From contig CM067075.1 of NCBI GenBank assembly GCA_033980235.1, positions 36,094,385 through 36,158,384 on the forward strand: a stretch of DNA of 64,000 bases, in the 5' to 3' direction. Origin of the DNA: Diadema setosum (taxonomy: Eukaryota; Echinodermata; Echinoidea; Diadematoida; Diadematidae). The notes beneath the pieces are model-generated. The model worked only from the letters and a program-made list of their open reading frames with translations, ran no database searches and had not been told where the DNA came from. The number at the start of each line of letters is the position of its first letter. The first letter of the stretch is position 1. This document shows positions 43,874-56,431 of this stretch, piece by piece. The position numbers and the translations under genes are program-made.

Positions 43874-43942
43874 ACAAGAAAGTGCCAAACGTTACAGAGA
43901 TATCAAGTGAGGGGGAAATTCTTCTGGAAACCAAAGAAACAG
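43874..43942 (+). CDS. Candidate second coding exon of the same gene
   Basis: A pyrimidine-rich stretch with TTTGCTCTCTAAAG forms a good acceptor. 69 open bases follow and end at CAG|GTACAG. Read in phase 0 it gives 23 residues beginning TRKCQTLQRY and ending FWKPKKQ, a basic and aromatic stretch. Codon use is not obviously biased. No domain recognised. The match in phase and orientation with 42596-42640 is the main support. RNA data would be needed to prove it. Confidence 0.35.
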
Positions 43943-46900
43943 GTACAGATGTACCTTGGCAATGTTGACCCCTGCAGAAGTGAGATTATTAAATGAAAAG
44001 TCATATTCGGTTAATCCCAAGACCACTGGTGAGTGGTCTCACTACTTGTAGTCAGTCAGACTCTGGTCGTTGAATAGGCATACTGTACTTCATTGTACTA
44101 GTACTATGTTTTGCAGTTCAGGGAGAAACATGTGATTTCCTCTTCATATGAACAGGCTAGAAAAAAGAATGAAAATTTATCTTTCCTTCACAAACAAAGC
44201 CAATTCTTCTTTTGTTTGAATGGTCTCACAGGATGTGTGCAAGGCCGTGTGGTGAGAAACAATTTGATATTTAGTAACAAAATGACCAATTGGGAAGTAC
44301 ATGCAAATGTGGATTCTGGAAAATAGAAACTGTGTGCTAGTTAGTCTGATGAGCTAAGCGTATGCATAAGAACAGATCTATGTGAGTGTAAAGTAATGTT
44401 CATTACACAGGTAAGGCTTGAGTTTGTGATTTGCTTGACCTGCATCCTGGTTGCACTGATTTCCTCTCAGATTAATCTGGTGGAGCAAGTATAGGTCGAT
44501 GAACTTTTACTGTCAAACTTTTTCCCACACTGGTTGTGATTTGAGTTTTAAATGATGGATCTCCAGGATCAGGCAAGGTTAATCCACAAGAATTAGCATC
44601 TGTGACTATCATACTGTGGATATTGTAGGATTACCAGAAACTGAGGAAACTTGATTGTCAAATTCTGTACAAATGTTCATTCATGGCTTCACATGAATAA
44701 ATTCAGCACATGATCATCAGACAGTCCTCAAACCTGTTATGTGTGTAGCCAAAATCTAAAATGTTGCCTAGTGTAAATTTATTGTTTTATCCCATTCAAG
44801 AGAATAAAAATGAATGAAAAAATTACATTTCATGGATTCCTACATTTTGATGAGATTTGAAGAAAGAATCCCAAAGGGAGGGGGGTGGGATCAATTTTGT
44901 GTTAAATGCAGATCTTTAGTTAATAGCCATTTGAGTGGACATCAACCCAACATCAAAGTCTGTAAGATGCTCAGAAGCAGTAGAGGTCAAAGCACTTCTG
45001 TGTATGTTTGTAGAGTACAAGTGTATCAAAGATATCAATTTTCCACATATGACACTGCTTGCAGACGACTTGGTAGTGATTGCTATTAAACCACATGAGC
45101 AAAAACAGTTGTACATGTACATAGTACATGAAACAAAGTATTGAAACTAAGCTGAGAAACTCAACTATTTGATTATATCTTCAAACCAACTGATGCTTTT
45201 CTGGCAAGCAAAGATGGGAATAAACAATGTTCTCCTCACCTCTCATTCCTCATTGCCATTTCAGAGTACACTGGATGTAATTTTGTGCTCCTGTAGCATC
45301 TCAGAGCTACATGTACATCACACATTTTGACCACTCTGAATGCATACACTGTAGTACTCTGCTTTATAGAGTATTCTGCAATTCTATTGATCCTACCAAA
45401 CAATTATTTTTCAGAGTGCCTTTTGTTGCTTTATTTTGCCTGGAGTGAAAGGGCAGTTAAAGAGGCATACAGTGTACAATTTGTACACATGTAGGTATGA
45501 AGCTTTTAAATGTCACCATTAAAAGCATGTCATGTGAAACCTCTATTTAAATGACTTGGATCAGAGGTTCTCTTTGAAGAAGAGTTCCTGAAGCCCTGTG
45601 CCTGCATTTAATTGAGTAATTACTAGAGTTAAACCCTCCCACTCCATGTGGAAAGTCAGTTTGGAAAGAGTAAAAGCAGAACAAGTTGCATGAAGATAAG
45701 AAAAAAGTTGCATGTGTCACATCAGTTTCCTGATGCAGTGATGTTGACAACAATCACATCCACTCTAGTGTACTGAGAAAGTGAACAGCCAATGCCATCA
45801 TCTCAGAAGCTTAAATGTAAGGAGTTTGATTGTGCACATAACTCAGGTGTGTTGTGTGATGTCGTATTACTTCATGCTGTATAAAACACTCAAGGGCAAG
45901 TAGGTTTGTCAGATATCTGGTGGGGAACTCCTCTACACTGTCACAGCATGAATTATATTGACAACTTTACAGGAGCATTGTAGGAGAGTTCCAAGAAAAT
46001 CTCACTTAAAGAAAGAGATTGCAGTTGTAATGTTTTCAGGGCAGGGTGGTTACTGTGCATGAAAAAATCGAATGAACTAAGTAGTCTGACATTATGTATT
46101 CAAACTACACGTGGTAGAATTTTAAACATATCCATCTTATTGTAAGATATTATTTACATACTATCTAACTTAAGAAAACAATTATATACACACTTGTACA
46201 AAAGACAAAACGTAACTAACTTCGTAATTTGGCAAAGTCATTTGATTCATAAAGCAAAGTGAGGTGCGATATTTAGTACATTTTTTGTCAGCTGCAAGGA
46301 GGCTTTGGAGGGTGATTGTAAGGCTGTTATGAATGTACAAATGTACAAATGTACTTCACTCTCAAAGTAGGATAGTGGGAAAAGATAAGTTTGCAGTACA
46401 GAAAGTAATCTGGCTCAATCTTAGCTTGATCTTATAGGAATCTAAAATCTGTGTAGAACTGCATGTACTTTGTATCTCTTCAAGCTGTTTTGAAGACAAT
46501 TTTGCAGTGTATCTTGTGATTGCCTACTTAAGCTGTTCATATTACCCTTCTAGAGATAATTTGTATTTATTATCAGCAGGTATTAAGTTTACAGGACCTG
46601 AATTTCAAAATAATGAAAGGTAGTTTGATACAATGTAGTTTCTATTGATAATTCAGTGACATGTAATATGGAAAAATGAAACTTTTATTTTTTTTGTTAC
46701 TTTTTTGACACAAAATGAAAGGTGTCACACTGTTGTCCTTAATAACAGTTTCCATTTCAACTTTACTGTGGATCACAGTTGCAGATGCTTGATACACTTT
46801 GAAGCTGTTGTTTGTGTAAGCCCTCTGTAGTCAAAACTTTGACATGATGTCACACCTCACTCAGATTAGCTCCATTGTATTTGCTTAGGGTGTTTGTTTG

Positions 46901-47452
46901 TGCCCTGCACATGAACCAGTACCCTTAGTCTCTCCCCTGTAACAGATGCATGTACACATACACGTTTGTACATTATTGCAGCTGATGAAATTCATTCTTG
47001 CATGTCAAATACAGGGTTGCAGTACAGTGTACACCAACTCTCGGGAATCAACAAATCTCCTTGGTGCAACTCTGACTTTAAACATTTTGTCAAAATACTC
47101 CATGACAACTAAGCCTCAAGATCTGTAGTTTAGGCCTAATTGACAAGCACCTAGTGCATACACTTTACTGTACAATGGAATTCCTTGCCGACTGGATGTG
47201 AGAATAGCAGTGTTGTCTACCTGGGGTAATCTGACTTGTGAAACCACCTGAGTAGTAATATCTTGGTGATGACTAATGCTTGGTTCCTCAAGACATCAGA
47301 CAGGCATTGTAAAGCACGAGGGGATAGAACGAGGACAGAGAGAGAGGAAGCGGCCATTAATTAACCAACTATGTGTCGTTGTTTACACTACTGGTACTTT
47401 CACATGACAGCCATGGTAGAACAGCGCCCTACGGGAATGTCTTTGGTCACCT
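43943..47452. other. AT-rich DNA, probably intronic or intergenic
   Basis: I found no exon with convincing splice sites and coding character. Open segments with acceptor-like starts at 44117 and 45416 were examined and not accepted. A few ACAAATGTAC direct repeats lie near 46340. The rest is without recognisable structure. Confidence 0.4.
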
Positions 47453-47548
47453 TTAATAACCCGTTTAGGATGGTTTGATTTTGCTACAACACACATTTCC
47501 CATAGACACTTGCCCGAGTATACTCGGGACTCGTCCTCAACGGGTTAA
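47453..47548. mobile_element. TTAACCCGTTGAGGAC-end MITE, copy B
   Basis: Shares GATTTTGCTACAACA, ATTTCCCATA, CGAGTATACTCG and GACTCGTCCTCAACGGGTTAA with 36850-36972. The left end is diverged (TTAATAACCCGTTTAGGA). Confidence 0.65.
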
Positions 47549-47572
47549 AGGCCGTAAGATGTGATGTTAAAG

Positions 47573-47609
47573 CAAGGAGGTACAACTAGGCGAGCCTAGT
47601 ACCTCCTTG
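47573..47609. repeat. Short hairpin CAAGGAGGTAC/GTACCTCCTTG
   Basis: An 11-bp perfect stem around a loop that itself holds TAGGC/GCCTA. It lies just right of the MITE above. Function unknown. Confidence 0.55.
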
Positions 47610-48441
47610 GTTAAAGTTGCTGTGATTGTTAAGAGTATAGCAGCATTGTGCCAAACTCCATCAACCTAGACTTGTATGTTAGTCTCACTGATATGTGGAG
47701 GAATGTTTTGTATCAAAGTGTTTGTTCATTTTGTAGGTCTGAGGAGGTTGGCAAAATTAATGTTTCTTTAAATATTAGGAAGATTAGCTTGCACAAAAGT
47801 CATTTATATCATTAAACAAACCCAAGATTCTAGGCATGATACAATTAACCTTGAAATTGTCATTGGTGTTTTAGTGCAATAACATTACAACTAAAAGAGT
47901 TCAGGTATTGCTGAAAACACTCACCAACCGCATTTGAATGGTACAAATTCCATTGCCTTTCCATCAAACATCTAATTTCAGTACACACAAATGCAAGAGT
48001 ATAAAACATGCACATGGGCTATGATGGAAACTACACTGAACTACATGCGAGGTCAAGCTATAAAGCTCCACTTCCTCAACAGTGTTCTAGAGGTCTACAT
48101 ACTGTATGCAATCTCAGTCTTAAAACATATCATCACCACAGTTGGCAAAGTGGATTTGAGAAGATACAATGTATGATTTCTCTATGTTTTGTTGGATGTA
48201 TTAAACAGGAAACTTTTTGAAGATCATATAAAAATGATACATTCTACATCATATGTACCACCATGAATGTGAAAAATTAGACAAGTACAAATATTGGGGA
48301 AAAATAGGCAGTGAATACAGTAGTTCTAAATCTGATTTTTGAATGTTCTGCATAATAGATTATGTTTTTATGGTACATGCTTTCCTTGATATACATTGTA
48401 GTTTTAAAGATAGAACAAAATTTTGTTTTTGTTTTTCAAAT
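47610..48441. other. Gene-free spacer
   Basis: AT-rich. The small ORFs around 48000 overlap each other and show no domain. Confidence 0.35.
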
Positions 48442-48851
48442 GGGTTGCCATATTATTTTAAAGCATTTTGCTTTGTTTATTTGTTGGTTTGTTTCTCCTT
48501 TTTTTGGGGGGAGGGGGGTTGTTGGGTTGCCATATTATTTTAAAGCATTTTGCTTTGTTTATTTGTTGGTTTGTTTCTCCTTTTTTGGGGGGGAGGGGGG
48601 TTGTTGGGTTGCCATATTATTTTAAAGCATTTTGCTTTGTTTATTTGTTGGTTTGTTTCTCCTTTTTTTGGGGGGAGGGGGGTTGTTGGGTTGCCATATT
48701 ATTTTAAAGCATTTTGCTTTGTTTATTTGTTGGTTTGTTTCTCCTTTTTTGGGGGGGAGGGGGGTTGTTGGGTTGCCATATTATTTTAAAGCATTTTTGC
48801 TTTGTTTATTTGTTTGTTTGATTCTCCTTTTTTTGGGGAGGGGGGGGGGGT
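48442..48851. repeat. 82-bp tandem repeat, five copies
   Basis: The unit starts GGGTTGCCATATTATTTTAA and runs through GCTTTGTTTATTTGTTGGTT to a T-run and G-run. Copies start near 48442, 48524, 48606, 48688 and 48770. They are nearly identical except for homopolymer lengths; the last is more diverged. The overlapping Cys/Phe/Gly-rich ORFs are artefacts of this repeat read in different frames. Confidence 0.95.
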
Positions 48852-50534
48852 GTTGTTTCTTACATGTAATTACAGTATTTATTATCAGCACTGTATTTTT
48901 TTTTTTTTTTAGTAATGTCTGAACAAGAGATATCTTAGCACAGTAATTTTTGAATCTGGATCTTTTTTTTTTTTTATGTGTTCCATCTACTGAGTGTAAG
49001 TAGTGCTTGCAATTACGAAAAGTACATATATCATTATGTGCACCTCTTCATTACTTTGGTATCATACAATACAGATATACTTCAGGGCTGCACACTAACC
49101 TACAGCATTGTACAATGTATTTCTTCTACTGGTCTGACAGAGACCAGCAGGTACAAATGTACACACTTTTTCTATTTTTTTTTTTTTTTTCACTGATAAA
49201 TTCCTGAGAAAGTTACTGGTCTGAAAGTGATTTTTACTGGTCAGGGACCTTTGGACCACTGCCAGTATGCAACGTTGGATACTTTATGAATTGTGTTTTA
49301 AGTATGTAATCGTGGCGTGTGCTTTCAGTATTTTGTGTAAAGCAAGAGAGAGAGCTGCAAGAATCAAAATGTGATTCTGTTCGTAGCCATACAGATGACA
49401 ATGATGATGATTTCAGAGCCTCAACAATGTAGGCCCCTACATGTATACAAGTCTTCACCTCTTTACTTCTTGTAATATGAAACTAAAGAGAAAACTTGTA
49501 TTCTTGGTATGAGATTATTGTGATACGTTGTACATGTTGGTATGAGAAACAGTGATGACTTTTGGAGAAATGCATTACATTATGCTATATTATCAACCAT
49601 ACTTTAGTTTTTGTCATATTTCCTTACTAGGTCCTATTACCACTAGGAAAGTTGTGAGGTGATGACATTACCGTGCTCTTACGGTGTACCCCACTTTATT
49701 TGTAGCATATTTGTATGACTGCAATTGATGTTAGTTTGTTCACAGTTAAAATATGAAAAAATTCAAATTCTAGAACTTTCAGTCTCTTGTCTGAATTTGT
49801 AAGTTTTTACCATTTTGCCAAAGTCAGCTTGGACGTGAAGCAGACTGAATTGCTTAGACTCAAGGATGGAGCGTGCTCACAGATCATATCAACCTACTTT
49901 ACATGTGTGTGTATTCGAAAAGGGGGTGTTGCAAAAAAACAAACAACAAACAAAACTCAAACATGCAAGTCTTAGCATACATGTAAATGTAAAGACATTT
50001 GTAAAAAGTAACAATATTTAATTTACGGAACTTTCATATTTGTGTGTGTGTGTGTGCAGTACCATCGTACAAACCCTTGTAGATGTACATTGTAGCGTCT
50101 TTGTGTGTCCAGTATACCTGCCTTTAAGACCTTTTGCAGCATTAAAAAGAGGAATGAGGTCACTGAAATAGAAATTGAAATGAAAATAAGTAAAGATTGA
50201 AAGTGTCGTTAGCAATCAAAATTTAGAATACCTTCAATGTCAATAGTACACAGGAATAAAGAAGTGATTATTTGCTTGTTGCTATTCATGCATGTATTCA
50301 ACAACCCATGACATATTTTTATACTCATAATTGCCATCAAATTGTAGAATTAAATGTTTATCAGGATATAGAGATCAGTAGCATTTAGAGGTGAGCTTCT
50401 ATGAAGGTCTTATTTATAAAGTCTTGAACTCTGAATGACCTATTGTTAGCCTGGATGAACTTCGTCCTGTCTGGTTTTGGAATTCATCTATTAAGTTCAA
50501 CCACTTGAGCATGACTCCCAACTTTTTTTCTGCA
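48852..50534. other. AT-rich gene-free DNA
   Basis: Poly-T runs near 48896, 48963 and 49178, and a GT run near 50041-50057. No exon or mobile element recognised. Confidence 0.4.
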
Positions 50535-50720
50535 AAAACAGTATTTTATTTTTATTTTTATTGTTCAATCCTGTCTTTGACAACCACGCTTGTCGATGAG
50601 CAATGGCTAATACCCAGTGCGTATTAATCACACACACGGTGACCCCAAATCCGTCCATTCCTGGCACAAGACTTTGTATGCAAAGCCTGCAGCTCTTTTC
50701 TGATTGGCTTCTTTTCTTCA
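50535..50720 (-). repeat. SINE-like sequence with AAAAT tail
   Basis: On the minus strand a moderately GC-rich segment (with CAGCACTGG-like words absent) ends in GGATTGAACAATAAAAATAA followed by AAATAAAAT. This A-rich tail follows a non-AT-rich body of about 170 bases, as in a SINE. I could not find clear A and B box promoter words, so it may be only an A-tailed retrocopy. Confidence 0.3.
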
Positions 50721-51643
50721 TCTCATGACCTGAAATCTTCTTATGAATCTTACAAAGTGTGTATCTGCCTTCCTTTGTATCCCTGACACAACAGTAAATC
50801 ATTCTTGGCCCAGTGCTCTGATAATGTGGATGATACAACTACCTTAGCCAGACTTCAGGAAGGTTTTACATGTATTTGCCGGTGGAATCCTTTGCAGAGA
50901 CTCACGGGTATAGAAAGGAGAGAATACCATAGTGGACTACAGTTTAGGATGTGTCTCACTATTCCAAGATCTTCTCTGTCTTTAGTGCTTTGAGTCAGGA
51001 GGAATAACAAGAGTGAGGCTGAGTTACTAAAGAGGGAGCTTCAGAGAAGAAAGAGAAATTAATAGTAAAATGAGAACTTCCTGTTGTGTTGGTATTTTGG
51101 GGTTCATGTGGAAGTGGTCTGTCTCCTGTGTATTGGAGAAGGGAGCACTCAAGCTATACCTAGGCAGGGTCATGCTATTTTCAACAACTTGAGTTTTTGA
51201 AGTCCTCTTCTGGGTGCTAGTATTGTTTACTGGTTACTCTGTCTATCCGGCACACGTGCCCAAGGCATTATCCCGGTACACCCACCAACATTTGATTTGC
51301 CAACAACTACCCCCTCCCTTTATCAATCATCTACGCACACACATTCCAAAGGTCGCTCAGTTCATTACTGGAGTCAAGGAAAGAGGAAAACTTTATAGAA
51401 GTAGACAGACTCAGAGGAAGAGGGAGAAGTCGAGTGCAAGAGAGGGAGAGATCCTGTTTACTGGTTCTCTCTCTCATTGGTGTCTAGCCTTACTTTGGAT
51501 AGCAATTACTTGACAAGACAAGTGTGATGTGTATGCTGTATCAAGCATTGTTCGCTGTTTTCTGAAGGAAGTGTACATGTGTGTTTGTTGGATGCCTGGG
51601 TCCTGTTGCTGACTGGCCCACAGACCAGGCTTCTAGAGGCAGA
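50721..51643. other. Gene-free spacer upstream of the candidate exon
   Basis: Purine-rich GAGA stretches near 51000-51060 and 51400-51450. No recognisable protein. It could include the 5' untranslated region of the exon ending at 51832. Confidence 0.3.
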
Positions 51644-51832
51644 ATGGAGACTCCGACTGTTCGAGGTCCTTCCAACCACTATCAGAGCCTCCTGAGGATA
51701 CAGTTTGGGGCCCTTGTCTCTGGCTCACGGAGAAACTCACACAGGAATGTCCTGTCTTTTTGTTATCCTGATGATTCCCCTGGAGCAGTGAAGGAAGAAC
51801 CCAGAGAGATAGGACCAATCTTCTACTTTAGG
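51644..51832 (+). CDS. Candidate alternative first exon (phase-0 donor)
   Basis: From an ATG at 51644 the frame reads 63 codons, starting METPTVRGPSNHYQSLL. It passes SGSRRNSHRNVLSFCYPDD and ends IGPIFYFR exactly at AGG|GTAAGA. G+C is higher than in the surrounding DNA. An in-frame stop lies at 51563. No clean phase-matched acceptor was found, so a first exon is more likely than an internal one. Its donor is in the same phase as those at 42640 and 43942, so it could be an alternative start of the same host gene. No domain recognised. A chance ORF cannot be excluded. Confidence 0.3.
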
Positions 51833-53639
51833 GTAAGAAAAATGTCTTGTCTTTTGGAGGTGTTTGAGTAAGACAGTATTTATGGAAAGTCAATGTCAAC
51901 ATTGTGTTTCTTTTGTACAAATGTACCAGTCTGCTGTGCTTGATATCTTTCCCTGAACATTGTATGAGTTGACATGATGAAGGCCATGTGAATCTTCTTG
52001 TAGTATCTCAGATCTGTTTCATTTCTCTGACATCCACTCAGAATAGTACTGTAAAAATGCAAACACAGTGTTCTGCATTTTATGTAATGCCTAATATGTA
52101 CAGAATGTATTGGCCTGCTTGTTACTACCACTGTGAACTGTTTTTCTCTCTTTTTTTTTTTTATAGTTTAACATAGTGGTATATTGATGATTGCACATAT
52201 GTGTTGTTCCTGTTTTCTGCAAGTCTGTATCAAGGTATGACGGCATGATACATGTACATGTACGTCACACAGATTGTGTTTGCGTGTGATCTGCATGTAT
52301 GATGAATTATAATGCGAAATGCTCATGGATGGTTTGATAGGAGAAGCAGTGCTGTTAGGGTGAGGGGTCAAGCATTGTTTCCACAACTTCCACTCACGTC
52401 ACAGCTTCCAAGAACTGCTTGTTAAATGTGATTTATAAAAAAAGGTTGGGGACAGTGAGCGAATGTTTGTTTGTCTAGAAGTGTGAAGGATCTCTGTCTT
52501 CCTCTACATGAGAGTAAACATCCGTGATGTACAGGAAGTTTCTGTTAAGGCTGTAATCCCATACATGTATGTTAATTTGTTTGTTTGCAACCACCATGTA
52601 CAGTATGGCTGTTAGTAATGTGTTCTACATTCATGAACGGTATGAAACACTTTCAGACTGAAGATGGTACATGATCGGTGGCTTCAATACTTGTAGTATA
52701 ATATGCAATGTATGGAATGTACATATTGCTGGTTGGTGTTATGGTAAATACAATATTCATGATAACCTCATGGTTTGATGTAATAAAATATCATACAGTG
52801 TTTATCACTAAGAATTATATTTAGCACTAATATTTGCCAGTGCTGATGATCAGGATATATTTTCAGTGAGATACAATTTGTGTTTCAAGAAGACAAATGT
52901 AGCTTTTTACTTTATACTTATGGTTTGTCACTACAATTTACAGGACATGCTTGAAGGTCACTTTTAAAACTCATAACTTTGTGGAACATGACTCAAACAT
53001 GACATAAAAGACTGGCATGTGAGGTTCCACCATACATTATGTGTATTGAAACTGACTGTATACCTTGTATATTGCTATTATTGACATCTCGAACAAAGTA
53101 CAAGTGTTCACAAAACAAACAGTGAATTGATACTACATTGTATTATTTACATGCATACTGGTAGCCTACGAGTACGTATCCATTTAGTGTCCACAAGAGA
53201 GTTACGTTCCATGAAGCTTTACAGGTCTGTATAATCTGCAGTGCATGTGTTGCACACAAGCCAGACACTTTTCATCATGTATTGAAATTTGCACCATACA
53301 CATTGAATGAATTCATGTTTTACAGATTGGTAACATCAGCCAGAAATTAGGGCAAACAGTGGTCTTTTCCCCCTGCCCTTCCAAACCAGTGATTTCATTC
53401 AGAACTGCTGGCATGCAGTAGCAAGGTTCTACTGTGGTTGCAGAATTGCACATTTATACACGTACAGGCAAATTACATTGTTATGTTTAAAAAGCAATCT
53501 ATTTTTGATTCTGTATGAACATGTGACCTTTAGCTAGCAAACTATGATCCATACAATGTGCATTTAAGGCATCTCATGTCCCACTTTGTAGTTGTAGGCA
53601 GTTTACTTGTTAGGCCAAGTAAAATAAGAAACCAGTTTC
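51833..53639. other. AT-rich DNA, gene-free as far as I can see
   Basis: Several TACATGTACATGTAC words and a poly-T run near 52150. No exon or element recognised. Confidence 0.4.
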
Positions 53640-53880
53640 TCGTCCTCGCGCGCATCGATTTTGGCCGCCGCATCGATTTTGGCCGCCGCATCGATTTTTT
53701 TACTATTTACTATTTTCAAAATGGCGCTGAAAATACCAAGAAATTAATTATTCTCGTCCAAGCCTGCTCCCCGCCCGCATTGAATTTCAGTTGCCGCATC
53801 GACTTTTTTGATATTTACTATTTTTTGGGCCGCCGAAAAAAAAAATATCGACAATTCACCTACCAATCGTGATTTCTAAT
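53640..53880. repeat. CGCATCGATTTT-rich repeat block
   Basis: An 18-bp unit (CGCATCGATTTTGGCCGC) is repeated about three times at 53652-53700. A related CGCATCGACTTTTTTGATAT follows at about 53795, with TTTACTATTTT after each. Looks like a diverged local duplication inside a repeat. The ORF across it is not a gene. Confidence 0.5.
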
Positions 53881-54752
53881 TTCTAAATACACCTTGCGTC
53901 CTCTACAGCTGTAGCTTCTGTAGTGCGTATGTAATAATATAACGCATGCATTTCACACTGCGAGCTCGGCAAGAAGGAATGACCCACAAAGCAGTCGAAC
54001 TGTACAGTAGTTGGATGGGCGCGCGGGCCTGAGCTAGCTGTGATGTACAGCGCACTCGGTACGTCTTGAACGCGATAGCGGCAACATTTTTTTTTGCGAA
54101 CAATCGCTGATATTCCTCGCATATTTCACGCATTGTTCGTATTTTTCCCCGTTTCTCATATTTTAAGCGGATGAATTGTACTTTACAAATGCTTGTGAGG
54201 ATTGTATCGAGTTTGTATGTATACATTTTCATGTCATTGTGACTACGTGCATGTGTGCGCAGTGTACAGTGCAGTGGCCGTGCCGGCCGCGTATGCGTGT
54301 CTGTAGCTGTCAGGGTACCGGGTCCCCATCCCCTGGTCTGTCAGCTGTCTTGCATCTGACGGCGATGTATTCTATTTTGAAGAGAAAATGAATGCGCTTT
54401 TCCAGCAAATGTAGAATTATTAAATGGGTGTATCTACAAAATAAATAACTTTTCCACGGATTCTGGTTTGTCTCATATTTCTGCGGGATACTTTTCTTTA
54501 CGATGTAAATTCATGGACACGGCCGTGAGTCGTATCACCCGTGTAACGTTGGTGTCATTGAATCATTCATCATCCAAATGATGAGTGATTATCAAATGTG
54601 TTTTTAGCACATGAAGAAACATCTTTAAATGTTTAATGCTATAATGCCATATCAGTATCATTTTGACATCCATCTGCAATTGTACCAGCCAGTTTCCAGT
54701 TGAATGTGTTACAATTGTGCTGTGAAGAGATGCAGATAGGCCTACAGCGCAG
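53881..54752. other. Spacer with a CpG-rich segment
   Basis: 54010-54090 and 54250-54330 are rich in CG dinucleotides (GGGCGCGCGGGCC, GCCGTGCCGGCCGCG). They could mark a promoter or an undecayed repeat. No exon supported. Confidence 0.3.
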
Positions 54753-54919
54753 TAGTCTGGTTTCCAGACCCTTTGCCAACTGGACTCCGCGGCGACGAAG
54801 TCGCCGCCTTTGCCGCAGGCGCGAGAAAATCAACTTAAACTATACTAGTTTTCAACGTTGAGGGCGTCAATATCATGGATAGCGAAATAGTATGGTCAGA
54901 GGGTCTGGAAGCCAGACTA
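54753..54919. mobile_element. TCTGG-end MITE, copy B, with 9-bp target duplication
   Basis: 167 bp, TIR TAGTCTGGYTTCCAGACCCT at both ends. ACAGCGCAG is duplicated exactly at both sides (54744-54752, 54920-54928). A GC-rich hairpin (GCGGCGACGAAGTCGCCGC) lies inside and is absent from copy A. A 9-bp duplication is typical of Mutator-like elements. Confidence 0.8.
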
Positions 54920-54928
54920 ACAGCGCAG

Positions 54929-56208
54929 CTGTGTGGACACAAAAAGTCTCAAACACCAATGATAAATAAAGCAGTGTTTTGAATATCATGGAATTTATTT
55001 CAGTCGTACATTTGTTGATAGAGTGTTTTATACCTGTTTCAATTAATAGCACAATACATCAGAATTGCAAGTACACTAGTATCAGAAATGCCATTACAAC
55101 ACTAAATACCAGTATTAAGATGGTCATTTTCTCTTAACATCTGTAGTGGAAAGGAAAAGCAAATGTATTTCTGCATGCATGAAGTTTCATTTCAAGTATG
55201 GTACATATATCTATTTGTTTGAAAATGCACAGAGTGCTGGCAAGACATACACTTGGGACCTGGTCTCTCATAACACAGCTACCAGAGTGATATTTCATTT
55301 CATAAATTGGATATAGAAAATAGTAAAGCCCTCTCTCGTTACCTTTCTCAGAATTACCGGACGAGAAACACATGTTACTTTCATTTTGACAATCCTCGAA
55401 AAAATAGTAAGATATCAAATACAGTAGTAAGGACCTCCCTCATCGCCTTGCTCAAAAAACCTGGACGAGAAACTGCTTTCTTTTTTTACTTGGCCTTATG
55501 TCTGTTCAAAAAGTTGTTTAATTCATTGATAATATTAGATAACACAGTATAGAGTGCTGCCTGAATCATTCCTTAATACACTATAAATACTGTCTACAGT
55601 AATTTGTACCATGAGAGATATCAAAGCTATAGTTTATGGAAGTGATTTTGAAGGTGATGCAAGGCGTTTAACATGAAATAAATACAAAATACACTAGATT
55701 ATAGGGTGGGATAATGTACAATGTACATGTACACTTGTAGCTCATTAATCTACACTGTAATGTGACAAGATATAGGGCCTACGATTCATGAAACTGAAAC
55801 TTGCCTTTTGCATACTATGTAAACATGCGTGTGTCCTATACATAGTTATGTAAATAGCAGAAAGGATATAGTGTTCTAACAGTCTGTTCCCATCAATGTT
55901 TGGCTGCCACACAAAATGCTTTTAAAAGTTGCAAATTGTCAAAAGTTTGCAGACTAATCAATGAAAGTCTTCATCACTCAGTTTAAACTATTTAAAATCA
56001 TTGTAATGGTCTGCATTCAACTGTCAACTGTAGGCCTACATGTTGATGGTTTTTGTTATGACTTTAATACAGTTTAATAACAATTTGTGTTTGAAGAACT
56101 GCATCTACAAGCGTACATGTACATTGTAATTCACCATACATGTATGTTGAGTGAAACATGTACAATGTAGGGCCTGTACATGTAGTAAATGTTGATTTGC
56201 TTTTTTTT
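54929..56208. other. AT-rich gene-free DNA
   Basis: Two related segments (CTCTCGTTACC...GGACGAGAAAC near 55330 and CTCCCTCATCGCC...GGACGAGAAAC near 55436) may be copies of a short repeat. Many TACATGTA words near 56100-56180. No gene seen. Confidence 0.35.
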
Positions 56209-56255
56209 ATGCCTCCGCCACGAAGTGGTGCCGGAGGCATTATGTTTTCGGGTTG

Positions 56256-56320
56256 TCCGTCCGTCCGTCCGTCCGTCCGTCCGTCCTTCCGTCCGTCCGT
56301 CCTTCTGTCCGTCCGTAATG
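56256..56320. repeat. (GTCC)n microsatellite
   Basis: About 15 GTCC units with a few GTCT/TTCC variants, inside the Helitron2-like element. Confidence 0.9.
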
Positions 56321-56431
56321 AATTTTGTGGACAAGGTAACTATCGAAACCTGTTGAGGTATCCTAATGAAACTTGGCATGTATGTGTATTAGGGGGTGAA
56401 GTTGTGCCTATCAACTTTTGGGTGCACATGC

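Noticed and set aside
44117..44251. Possible third host exon (TTTTGCAG acceptor, open frame, GTG|GTGAGA donor)
   Set aside because: Phase would fit, but the peptide has low coding character and the donor is ambiguous. Without RNA data it is not distinguishable from chance.
45416..45500. Open segment after a TTTTTCAG acceptor
   Set aside because: Peptide rich in Cys/Phe with no clear donor; probably chance.
48343..48922. Overlapping Cys/Phe/Gly-rich ORFs that look like a repetitive membrane protein
   Set aside because: They arise from an 82-bp tandem repeat read in three frames.
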